Shown: one piece after another, positions 1 to 6,202 of the stretch
Layout of the letters: the number at the start of each line of letters is the position of its first letter
How positions within the stretch are numbered: the first letter of the stretch is position 1
DNA from: Alphaproteobacteria bacterium
GTDB taxonomy: Bacteria; Pseudomonadota; Alphaproteobacteria; ATCC43930; CGMCC-115725
Assembly: GCA_019241915.1 (NCBI GenBank)
Contig: JAFAWI010000704.1
Coordinates: 1-6,268 of the forward strand
DNA: 6,268 bases
Reading direction: 5' to 3'
Program-made: the position numbers and the translations under genes
The notes under the pieces: generated by a model
Told to the model about the DNA's origin: nothing
Database searches by the model: none
Seen by the model: only the letters and a program-made list of their open reading frames with translations

Positions 1-1
1 G

Positions 2-397
2 TACGATTACGCGCAGGGCGCACTGCCGCGGCCGGGCAGCGGGCTGGCCGACCTGCACGTCATCCTGATCCAGGCCGTCCTGCGCGACGACGCCGGCCTG
101 GCCGCGCGCACCGGTCAGCAGGAACGCCTGGCGCGGCAGGGCCGGTATCCCTCGCGCGACTACCTTCCGGTCTTGGCTCGCGGATTTGCGGCCTTCGAAC
201 GCGGCGATTTTGCCGCGGCGATCGACGCGCTGGGACCGCTGGCGGGACAAAACGAACGCATCGGCGGCAGCCGCGCGCAGCACGACCTGATCGAATTCAC
301 CTTGTTGAAGGCCTATCTCGCAGCCAATCGATCGGTCGAAGCGCACCGGCTGCTCGCCGCCCGCAGGCCCGGCGCCGCCGGCGCTTTGGTCATGTGA
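2..397 (+). CDS. TPR-repeat protein, TTC38-like, C-terminal part (5' end outside window)
   Basis: An open frame runs from the first full codon of the window to a TGA at 395-397, giving 131 residues with no start needed inside the window. A TTG at 173 is in frame but lies in the middle of continuous helical-repeat sequence, so it is not the real start. The sequence is rich in Ala, Leu and Arg and forms paired amphipathic helices. One segment (FAAFERGDFAAAIDALGPL) has the shape of a TPR unit. It is followed by an R-x-GGSRAQHD segment and a second helix pair (LLKAYLAANRSVEAHRLLAARR). The GGS-x-AQ-D signature near the C terminus is what I associate with bacterial TTC38-like tetratricopeptide proteins, which are probably protein-interaction scaffolds of unknown role. 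It converges on the transporter gene with only 12 bases between the two stop codons. Family assignment is from motif memory; the function is unknown. Confidence 0.72.
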   Translation, partial: YDYAQGALPRPGSGLADLHVILIQAVLRDDAGLAARTGQQERLARQGRYPSRDYLPVLARGFAAFERGDFAAAIDALGPLAGQNERIGGSRAQHDLIEFTLLKAYLAANRSVEAHRLLAARRPGAAGALVM

Positions 398-409
398 AAA
401 AAGCGGCAG

Positions 410-1654
410 TCACTCGGTCGCCTCGGCGAGCGAGCGCTCCGACGAGCCTCGCCGTCCCAGCCGGCGAATAGTCATCGCCAGCGGAACGCACAGCAGCAGC
501 ATAAAGCCGCCGACGATAAAGAAGCTTTGAGCGACGCCCACACGGTCGGCAACGGCCCCCATCAGCGGCGGGATCGCGATCGACGTGAAACGCTGACCGG
601 TCTGACGCAGGCCGACCACCGCGCCCTGCTGGTGACGGCCGGCGGCGCGCGCTTGCACCGACAGCACCAGCGGCTGGATCACGCCTTCAAGCCAGCCCCG
701 CACCATCTGGAACAGCAACAGCACGGTGAGGACGCCGCCGAGCAGCGGGGTCAGCGCGATCAACAGGATGGACAGCGCGGTGCCGCTCAGCATCGTGCGC
801 TGGGCGTTGCCGAGGCTCATCGCGCGGCCGGCGAACAGCGCGCCGAACCCGCTGGCGATCTCGGCGGCGGCAAACAACAAGCCGATCGTGGTGCCGACCA
901 ACCCAACCTGCTTGAGATAGACGACATAGACCGAGGTCTGGATGCTGTAGGTCGTGTTGCGCATCGCCATGATCGTCAGCGACAGCGCGATGGCCGGGAT
1001 CGCGAGCAGCTTCAGCGAGTCCCCATAGTCGGCCAGCCGGGGCCACATATCGCGGGCCCGGAACCGGGCGCGTGCCGCACCGGTGTCGCGCGGCGCAGCA
1101 AAGAACTCGGCCTCCGGCGCGCATAAGAGCGCGACGGTCAGCACCGCGCCCCAAGCGACGCCGACCAGATAGGACGGCCAGACTCCGCCAAAATCCCACA
1201 CCGCGCCGCCGAGCAGCGGCGCCGTCGTCGACCCGAGCCGGGCGAAGAAGGTGAAGCGGCCGAGCGCGCGCGCCTCGCCCTCGGCCAGTTGCGCGATCAA
1301 CGTCTGCGCCCCGGACCACGCGAACGAGACCGCGGCGCCGTTGACCAGCTGGAGCAGCAACAGGCTCCAGAACCACGGCACCAGCGGGAACAGCGGCGCC
1401 ATCGCCATGCTGGCCCAGACAAAGAACAGCGTAACCTTGCGGGTGCCGAACCGGTCCATCAGCACGCCGATATGGATCGACAGAAACATCGCGAAAATCG
1501 AGCGAGCGCCGACCAGGACGCCCACCTCGCCAGCGTCGAACCCCAGCGACAGCGCGTAAAGCGGCATCAGGAACGTATAGAAGTCGATATAGCCCATGCT
1601 GAACGGCCCCGCGACGTACAACGGGGTCAGCGGACGGGGACGAGAAACGGTCAT
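410..1654 (-). CDS. Major facilitator superfamily (MFS) transporter
   Basis: The protein is 414 residues from the chosen ATG at 1654, the usual size for a 12-helix MFS carrier. It is strongly hydrophobic throughout. The classic MFS motif A lies between helices 2 and 3 as G63-x3-D67-R68-x-G70-x-R72-K73. A degenerate copy (GALFAGRAMSLG) sits at the equivalent place in the C-terminal half, and a polar, Arg-rich central loop (around APRDTGAARARFRARD) separates the two six-helix bundles. It should act in the inner membrane as a secondary transporter; the substrate and direction cannot be deduced. The frame stays open upstream to 1756 (in-frame ATG at 1717, TTG at 1756). That extension is Arg/Pro-rich and unlike an MFS N terminus, so 1654 is preferred although no strong ribosome binding site is visible. 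The gene diverges from the amidohydrolase gene, so a shared control region and a related substrate are possible but unproven. Confidence 0.88.
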   Translation of the reverse strand: MTVSRPRPLTPLYVAGPFSMGYIDFYTFLMPLYALSLGFDAGEVGVLVGARSIFAMFLSIHIGVLMDRFGTRKVTLFFVWASMAMAPLFPLVPWFWSLLLLQLVNGAAVSFAWSGAQTLIAQLAEGEARALGRFTFFARLGSTTAPLLGGAVWDFGGVWPSYLVGVAWGAVLTVALLCAPEAEFFAAPRDTGAARARFRARDMWPRLADYGDSLKLLAIPAIALSLTIMAMRNTTYSIQTSVYVVYLKQVGLVGTTIGLLFAAAEIASGFGALFAGRAMSLGNAQRTMLSGTALSILLIALTPLLGGVLTVLLLFQMVRGWLEGVIQPLVLSVQARAAGRHQQGAVVGLRQTGQRFTSIAIPPLMGAVADRVGVAQSFFIVGGFMLLLCVPLAMTIRRLGRRGSSERSLAEATE

Positions 1655-1849
1655 ACCGGAAAGCGATCCATTGGTGGGCCCGACGCGAGGCGGGCATCGT
1701 TTGCGAGAACCGCCCATGCGGCGAAATGGATTGCGGGGCGAGCAGTGGGAGTGCAAGCTCGGCCCGCCCCTTGTGTTTGATTTGTGAGGGTATCACTCGT
1801 TCGTTGGAAATGCGCAGTCACCGGCGCCATCAACCTCACGGAGGACGCC
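1655..1849. promoter_or_regulatory. Divergent intergenic region between transporter and amidohydrolase genes
   Basis: This 195-base gap separates the divergently oriented MFS and amidohydrolase genes and must hold the promoter of each if the chosen starts are right. I see no convincing -35/-10 pair. The stretch around 1770-1800 is locally AT-richer (TTGTGTTTGATTTGTG) and contains a short interrupted palindrome, GTGA-5 nt-TCAC at 1784-1796, that could be a regulator half-site pair. The arms are only four bases, so this may be chance. Competing open frames here are all short and look like composition artefacts. Confidence 0.35.
1840..1844 (+). promoter_or_regulatory. Ribosome binding site of the amidohydrolase gene
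   Basis: GGAGG lies five bases before the ATG at 1850. This strong Shine-Dalgarno match decides the start: the frame is open back to 1784, but the upstream 22 codons do not resemble a family N terminus and have no comparable site. Confidence 0.85.
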
Positions 1850-3331
1850 ATGAGCGGTCACGGCAAGCACAGCCCAGCGGAAATTCGCGCCAAGCTCAAC
1901 CACCCGATCATCGACGGCGACGGGCATTGGGTCGAGTACGATCCGGTGTTCGCCGAGCAGATGCGCAAGGTCGGCGGCGACCTCGCGGCCGACGGGTTTC
2001 TCGCCGCGATGGCGGTCACCCGCGACTCGCTGCTCTTGAGCGTCGAGGAAAGGCGCCGCCGCCGCGTGTCGATGCCCGGCTTCTGGACCCGCCAGACCGG
2101 CAACACCTACGACCGCGCCACCGCGATGATCCCGCATCTGTTGTACGATCGGCTCGACGAGATCGGGTCCGACTTCGCGATCGTCTATCCGACGGCGGGT
2201 CTGCGCCTGCCGCGCATCAAGGACGATGCGACGCGACGCGCCGTCATCCGCGCCTATAACATCGTCTCGGCCGGCTACTTCAAGGATTTACAGGACCGGA
2301 TGACGCCGGCTGCGATCATTCCGATGCACACACCGGACGAAGCGATCGACGAGCTCGAATTCGTCACCAAGGAACTCGGCTCCAAGGTCGGCATGTTCGG
2401 CAGCGCGATGCCGCGGCAGACCGATTCGATCAAGAAGGGCGAGAACCCCGATACCGACCGGCTTGCGGTGTGGTACGAGGTGTTCGGCATCGACAGCATC
2501 TACGACTACGACCCCGTCTGGCAGAAATGCGTCGACGTCAAAATCGCGCCGACTTTCCATTCGGCCGGCAGCAACCAGGCGCTGCGCAACAGCCCGACCA
2601 ACTTTACCTACAACCATATCGGGCACTTTGCCGACGCGGGTCATGCGGCGGCTAAGGGCATCTTCCTCGGCGGCGTGACCCGCCGCTTTCCGCAGCTGCG
2701 TTTTGCCTTCCTGGAAGGCGGCGTCGGCTGGGGTGCGCAGCTTTTCGGTGACCTGATGGAGCACTGGGAGCGGCGCAACATCAGGGCGCTGGAAAACATG
2801 AAGCCCGAGAAGCTCAACCGCGACATGCTGATGAGCTACGTCGAGAAGTACGGCTACAAAGAGCACGCCGAAGCCCTTAAGGCGCGCGACGGCTGGCCCG
2901 ATCCCGATCTTCATATGACCGGCGGGATCGACAATCTCGACGATTTTGCTGCCTGCCAGTTCACCCGCAAGGAGGACTGGGTCGACCTCTACGTCAAGCC
3001 GTACTATTTCGGCTGTGAGGCCGACGACCGGATGAACGCGACTGCGTTCTTGAAACTCAACCCGTTCGACGCGCAGCTCAACGCGATCTACAGCTCCGAC
3101 ATCGGGCATTTCGATGTGATCGACATGCGCGAGCCGCTGGCGGAAGCCTACGAACTGGTCGAGGATGGCTACATCACGCAAGACAATTTTCGCGACTTCG
3201 TCTTTACCAACGCGGTCACGCTGTGGGGCACGCAGAACCCCGATTTCTTCAAGGGCACGCGCGTCGAGAGGGAAGCCGCAGCGGTGCTCAACGCCGCGCG
3301 CCAGCCGGTGCTGGCCGACGCGGCCAAATAG
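1850..3331 (+). CDS. Amidohydrolase family protein (amidohydrolase-2 / ACMSD-like TIM-barrel metal enzyme)
   Basis: This 493-residue protein starts at the ATG behind a GGAGG. Near the N terminus, HPIIDGDGHWVE carries the first-strand metal motif as D22-x-D24-x-H26, the variant seen in many amidohydrolase-2 proteins where the canonical first His is replaced by Asp. Further candidate ligands follow in the expected order: H237 in TFHSAG, H256 and H259 in the NHIGHF segment, E289 in FLEGGVGW, and a late-barrel Asp, D417, in SSDIGHFD. The family includes hydrolases and non-oxidative decarboxylases acting on aromatic or ring-opened acids, usually with one Zn or Mn ion, in the cytoplasm; which reaction applies here cannot be told. 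At 493 residues it is longer than a typical 300-380-residue member. The 128 residues between E289 and D417 suggest an added lid or dimer segment. No signal peptide is seen. A strong hairpin follows the stop, and the diiron/hydrolase block begins 134 bases downstream on the same strand, suggesting a shared pathway. Confidence 0.85.
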   Translation: MSGHGKHSPAEIRAKLNHPIIDGDGHWVEYDPVFAEQMRKVGGDLAADGFLAAMAVTRDSLLLSVEERRRRRVSMPGFWTRQTGNTYDRATAMIPHLLYDRLDEIGSDFAIVYPTAGLRLPRIKDDATRRAVIRAYNIVSAGYFKDLQDRMTPAAIIPMHTPDEAIDELEFVTKELGSKVGMFGSAMPRQTDSIKKGENPDTDRLAVWYEVFGIDSIYDYDPVWQKCVDVKIAPTFHSAGSNQALRNSPTNFTYNHIGHFADAGHAAAKGIFLGGVTRRFPQLRFAFLEGGVGWGAQLFGDLMEHWERRNIRALENMKPEKLNRDMLMSYVEKYGYKEHAEALKARDGWPDPDLHMTGGIDNLDDFAACQFTRKEDWVDLYVKPYYFGCEADDRMNATAFLKLNPFDAQLNAIYSSDIGHFDVIDMREPLAEAYELVEDGYITQDNFRDFVFTNAVTLWGTQNPDFFKGTRVEREAAAVLNAARQPVLADAAK

Positions 3332-3340
3332 TCTGTCGGG

Positions 3341-3371
3341 AACGGCGGCAGAGCAACCCTCTGCCGCCGTT
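3341..3371 (+). terminator. Perfect 13-bp GC-rich hairpin after the amidohydrolase gene
   Basis: The arms AACGGCGGCAGAG (3341-3353) and CTCTGCCGCCGTT (3359-3371) are exact reverse complements around a five-base loop (CAACC). The hairpin starts nine bases after the amidohydrolase stop codon. No real T-tract follows (TGTCCC), so it is not a textbook intrinsic terminator. It may be a weak or partial terminator, a transcription attenuator, or a 3'-end stabiliser that sets different expression of the amidohydrolase and the downstream three genes. The structure is certain; its role is inferred. Confidence 0.65.
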
Positions 3372-3455
3372 TGTCCCGCTGAACCGAACGAGCGGCACGG
3401 AGGTATTCCGCGCCGCGGCGTTGCCGCATAACATGCCGGTGGCCGATCTGGCGCC

Positions 3456-3460
3456 GGAGA
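3456..3460 (+). promoter_or_regulatory. Ribosome binding site of the first diiron gene
   Basis: GGAGA lies five bases before the ATG at 3466 and supports that start over the in-frame ATG at 3433. A stronger GGAGGT exists at 3399-3404, but the nearest in-frame ATG is 28 bases beyond it and the only in-frame alternative within reach is a TTG at 3421, so it probably does not serve this gene. Confidence 0.6.
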
Positions 3461-3465
3461 CGTCG

Positions 3466-4416
3466 ATGTCGCTCGCCGACACACAACTTCACGAACCGAC
3501 CCGCAAGCCGACGCTGCTCGATGCGGCAGAAGAGCGTTTTCCGCTGCGGCTCGGGGTCGAAATACAGAAGGTGCGCGATCTGTTTCGTACCGCGACCCGC
3601 AACCAGTGGGACCCGCGCACCGATATCGACTGGTCGGCGCTCGACGATCTCGACCTCGACGACGATCACCGCACCGCCGCGCGCATGTATTGGAGCCGGC
3701 GGGCCTGGTCGGAATATGGCGCGATCTCGGAAAGCCCGGCGCTGTTGATCCGCTTTTGCCAGGAAAGGCGCGAGCCCGACTTGCGCTACTTTTTCACGAT
3801 CCGGACGCAGGAAGAGGCGCGGCACGCCGAGGCCTGCTACCGGATGGCGGAAAAGCTGGGCGGCTATTTCGAGCAGCCGGCGCTGGTCGATTTTCAGAAA
3901 TCGGTGGCGACGCATGGTGTGCGCAAAATGGCGCTCGACCCGGAAACGCCGCTGGAAGCCATCATTGCCTCGCTGGTTTGCGCCGCCGAGGAGGTGGCCT
4001 TCGATGTGTTCCGTCACCTGGTCGAGATCACGCCGAACAAGGCGGCCAACCAGGTGCTGCGCAGCATCATGCGCGACGAGGTGCGCCATTGCGGCTTTGG
4101 CTGGGCCTATCTCGAGCACCGCATCCCGCAGATGACGCGGGGCGAGATCGAGGTCTGCGAGCGGGCGGTCATCACGATGATCCGCGATGTCGAAATGAAC
4201 GGCTATCACAGCGCCTGGCTGGCCCCCGAATCCGACGCGATGCGCGGCGAGGTCGAGGCCGACAGGCTCACCTGGGAAGCGGGGCTTGGGGCCACTGTCG
4301 AAGAGCTCGAAAAGCCGGTCTTTGTCGCCTCGGTGAAGAGCATCCGCGAGCGGCTCGCGCCGCTCGGCATCGCCATCCCGACATTCACCCACCCCAAATT
4401 CGACGGACCGGTCTGA
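3466..4416 (+). CDS. Ferritin-like diiron protein, putative oxidase/oxygenase with complete ligand set
   Basis: The protein has 316 residues from the ATG behind GGAGA; an ATG at 3433 would add 11 residues. It is all-helical and carries the two-fold ferritin-like diiron signature in order: E83 in AWSEYG, E117-A-R-H120, E175 or E176 in CAAEEVAF, and E205-V-R-H208 in RDEVRHCGFGW. The spacings (34 residues from E83 to E117, about 30 from helix 3 to E205) suit the four-helix carboxylate-bridged diiron folds of ribonucleotide reductase R2, methane monooxygenase hydroxylase and AurF-type N-oxygenases. An N-terminal QWDPRTDIDW segment (47-56) is shared with the next gene. By analogy it would activate O2 to oxidise a small substrate in the cytoplasm; substrate and exact family are not identifiable here. 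No ferredoxin or reductase is encoded nearby. Its stop TGA shares one base with the next ATG, indicating translational coupling. It could instead be an iron-binding protein without oxygenase activity. Confidence 0.83.
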   Translation: MSLADTQLHEPTRKPTLLDAAEERFPLRLGVEIQKVRDLFRTATRNQWDPRTDIDWSALDDLDLDDDHRTAARMYWSRRAWSEYGAISESPALLIRFCQERREPDLRYFFTIRTQEEARHAEACYRMAEKLGGYFEQPALVDFQKSVATHGVRKMALDPETPLEAIIASLVCAAEEVAFDVFRHLVEITPNKAANQVLRSIMRDEVRHCGFGWAYLEHRIPQMTRGEIEVCERAVITMIRDVEMNGYHSAWLAPESDAMRGEVEADRLTWEAGLGATVEELEKPVFVASVKSIRERLAPLGIAIPTFTHPKFDGPV

Positions 4417-5318
4417 TGCCCGGCGTCGGGGCGCGCGACTTCAGCGGCGAGATCCCGGTCGAGCGGCGCTTCCCGCTGCATCTCGAACCGGCGATCGGGA
4501 CGATCCACGACCTCTACGACCAGGCCAAGCAATCGCGCTGGGACCCGGAGCGCGACATTCCGTGGGACCAGTTTGTCCGTGCCGACTACCCGCCCGAAAC
4601 GATGGCGGCGGCACGGCTGTCGTGGAGCCGCAAGGCCTGGCTCGAATATGGCGGGCTGCCCGAAACGCCGGCGCTGATCATCCGTTTTTGCCTCGAACAG
4701 CAGCGCGAAAGCGACCCGAAATACTTCCTCGCCGTGCGCAACACCGAAGAAGCCTGGCATCTCGAGTGCTGCCACCGTTTTGCCGAGGAATGCGGCGGCT
4801 TTATCGAACAGCCGGCGAGCCCCGGCTATCGCGCGCTGTTTAACCAGGGGCTCCACCGCGAGGCGCTCGATGCCTCGCGCAGTCTCGATGCCTATGTCGC
4901 GGCGCATGTCGCAATCCAGGACGGGCTGGACCTCGAACTGTGCCGCCTGCATTGCGACAGCACCCGCGATCCGGTAGCACGCGAAATCCTCGAACGGCTT
5001 TACAGCGACAAGCTGCGCCACACCGCGTTTGGCTGGCTCTATCTCAACGCCCGGGCCTCGGGCTGGGGCGAGGCCGAGCGGCGCGAGATTGCCGCCGAGG
5101 TGGAACACGTGGTCCACAACGTCGAACTGGCCGGGTTGCGCTGCGCCTGGCTCGCCGGCGACGCGGCCGCCGACATCGTCCGCGCTGACCGGATCACCCG
5201 CGAGGCCGGGCTCGGCGCGGCGACGCGCGACGAGGAGGAGCCGGTGCTGGAGCGCTTTCTCGGCGCCTCGGCCGCTCAATTTGGGCGCATGGGGGTCGAG
5301 GTCAAGCTCTCGCCATGA
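4416..5318 (+). CDS. Ferritin-like diiron-family paralogue with altered metal ligands
   Basis: This 300-residue protein is homologous over its length to the preceding gene product. Shared blocks are RFPL, the WDP-x2-DI segment at 42-48, AW-x-EYG, PAL-x-IRFC, EEA-x-H-x-EC, GG-x2-EQPA, RH-x2-FGW and a C-terminal EAGLGA. The first ligand pair is kept: E77 and E112-A-W-H115. In the second pair, an ungapped 42-residue alignment puts D169/G170 opposite the neighbour's E175/E176, and K199 opposite E205 in SDKLRH, with H202 retained. Two of the six expected ligands are therefore changed, one conservatively to Asp if position 169 is the true one. It may be a non-catalytic partner of its neighbour, a mononuclear or otherwise remodelled site, or an enzyme with different chemistry. 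It starts in a TGATG overlap with the previous gene, with no strong ribosome binding site, and ends in a 4-base ATGA overlap with the next gene, so co-translation is likely. The gene tandem looks like an old duplication. Confidence 0.82.
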   Translation: MPGVGARDFSGEIPVERRFPLHLEPAIGTIHDLYDQAKQSRWDPERDIPWDQFVRADYPPETMAAARLSWSRKAWLEYGGLPETPALIIRFCLEQQRESDPKYFLAVRNTEEAWHLECCHRFAEECGGFIEQPASPGYRALFNQGLHREALDASRSLDAYVAAHVAIQDGLDLELCRLHCDSTRDPVAREILERLYSDKLRHTAFGWLYLNARASGWGEAERREIAAEVEHVVHNVELAGLRCAWLAGDAAADIVRADRITREAGLGAATRDEEEPVLERFLGASAAQFGRMGVEVKLSP

Positions 5319-6136
5319 TCGATCCGGCGATCGACGCCGAATACAACATCCGCCAGCGCCACCCCGAGAGCCCGCAGCACTACGCGCGCTATGCCGCCGA
5401 CAGCGTCGCTGCGCGCGCGGCGCTCGTCGACGGACAGCTCGATCTCGCGTATGGCCCGGCGGCCGGCGAGCGGCTCGACTTCTTCCGGGCGGCAGGACGG
5501 GAGCCGCCGCTGCTGCTGTTCATCCATGGCGGGTACTGGCGGGCGCTCGACAAAGCCGATTTCAGCTTTGTCGCACCGCCGTTTGTCGCCGCCGGCATCG
5601 CGGTGGCGCTGATCAACTACGACCTGACGCCGCGGGTGACGGTCGAGACCATCGTCGCGCAGACCCAGCGCGCGATCTGCTGGACCTATGACAACCGCGC
5701 GCTCGACTTCGACCGGCAGCGGTTGGTGGTTGCCGGGCATTCGGCCGGCGGCCACCTCACCGCGATGGCGCTGGCGGCGGAGCCCCGCCTGCCGATCGCC
5801 GCGGGGATCGCGATTTCCGGCGTCTTCGACCTGGTGCCGCTGCTCAAAACCAATGTCAACGAGCAGCTGACGCTGGACGAGGCGCGGGCGCGGGCGCTGA
5901 GCCCCCTGCACCGCCCGCGGCCCGCGCGGCCGCCGGCGCTGATCGGGGTCGGCGGCGCCGAGACCGACGGGTTTATCGGCCAATCGCGCGATTACGCGCG
6001 CCGCATCGGCAAGGCCGCTACAATCTACCCGGGCCTCGACCACTACACGATCATGTCGGCGCTCGCCGATCCGGCGAGCGACATCCACCGCGACGTCAGC
6101 GCCGTAATCGCGGGCACGGGGCCTGCGGCACGCTGA
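5315..6136 (+). CDS. Alpha/beta hydrolase, HGGxW type (kynurenine formamidase/esterase-like)
   Basis: The 273-residue protein has the alpha/beta-hydrolase landmarks in order. H71-G-G-Y-W75 forms the oxyanion-hole loop and is followed by R-x-LDK-x-DFSFVA. The nucleophile elbow is G141-H-S143-A-G145. The acid is probably E216 in GGAETD and the base H243 in GLDHYTIM. The HGG-Y-W and LDK combination is characteristic of arylformamidase-like hydrolases and related carboxylesterases, which cleave formamides or esters with a Ser-Asp/Glu-His triad in the cytoplasm. The usual family acid is Asp, as I recall, so Glu is a mild variation. No tryptophan-catabolism gene (dioxygenase, kynureninase) lies in the window, so true kynurenine formamidase activity is not supported and a pathway-specific ester or amide substrate is equally possible. 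The ATG overlaps the upstream stop as ATGA. It is the last gene of the block; I see no clear terminator behind it. Confidence 0.85.
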   Translation: MIDPAIDAEYNIRQRHPESPQHYARYAADSVAARAALVDGQLDLAYGPAAGERLDFFRAAGREPPLLLFIHGGYWRALDKADFSFVAPPFVAAGIAVALINYDLTPRVTVETIVAQTQRAICWTYDNRALDFDRQRLVVAGHSAGGHLTAMALAAEPRLPIAAGIAISGVFDLVPLLKTNVNEQLTLDEARARALSPLHRPRPARPPALIGVGGAETDGFIGQSRDYARRIGKAATIYPGLDHYTIMSALADPASDIHRDVSAVIAGTGPAAR

Positions 6137-6202
6137 CTGTCGGCCTCATCAACGCGATCACTACATCGAAAAACACTATATGCTTCAATGGTCGGTGGGA
6201 AC
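6137..6202. other. AT-richer spacer between hydrolase gene and transposase tail
   Basis: These 66 bases hold no gene. Composition shifts from very GC-rich to mixed around 6150-6200 (for example GAAAAACACTATATGCTTC). If the adjacent gene is an IS630-type transposase, one end of the element should lie here; the TATA at 6178-6181 offers possible TA target-site positions. The partner end is outside the window, so no terminal inverted repeat can be confirmed. Confidence 0.35.

Noticed and set aside
687..1796. Second long minus-strand frame overlapping the MFS gene
   Set aside because: It is Arg-rich and not hydrophobic, while the other minus-strand frame encodes a full MFS protein with motif A.
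2288..3484. Long minus-strand open frame (398 codons) opposite the amidohydrolase gene
   Set aside because: It is antisense to a protein with clear family motifs. Its translation is Arg/Val/Ala/His-rich without recognisable domains, as expected for shadow frames in GC-rich DNA.
3169..4392. Minus-strand open frame (407 codons) opposite the first diiron gene
   Set aside because: It mirrors the diiron coding frame, has no domain motifs and would overlap several real genes.
3606..4415. N-terminal extension of the second diiron protein through the first diiron gene in another frame
   Set aside because: The frame is open by chance through the first gene. The extension is low-complexity Arg/Gly/Ala sequence and homology with the neighbour begins only after the ATG at 4416.
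4206..5279. Minus-strand open frame (357 codons) opposite the second diiron gene
   Set aside because: It is a composition-driven antisense shadow; the plus strand carries the conserved diiron motifs.
5276..6088. Minus-strand open frame (270 codons) opposite the alpha/beta hydrolase
   Set aside because: It is extremely Arg-rich with no fold signature; the plus-strand frame has the complete hydrolase triad landmarks.
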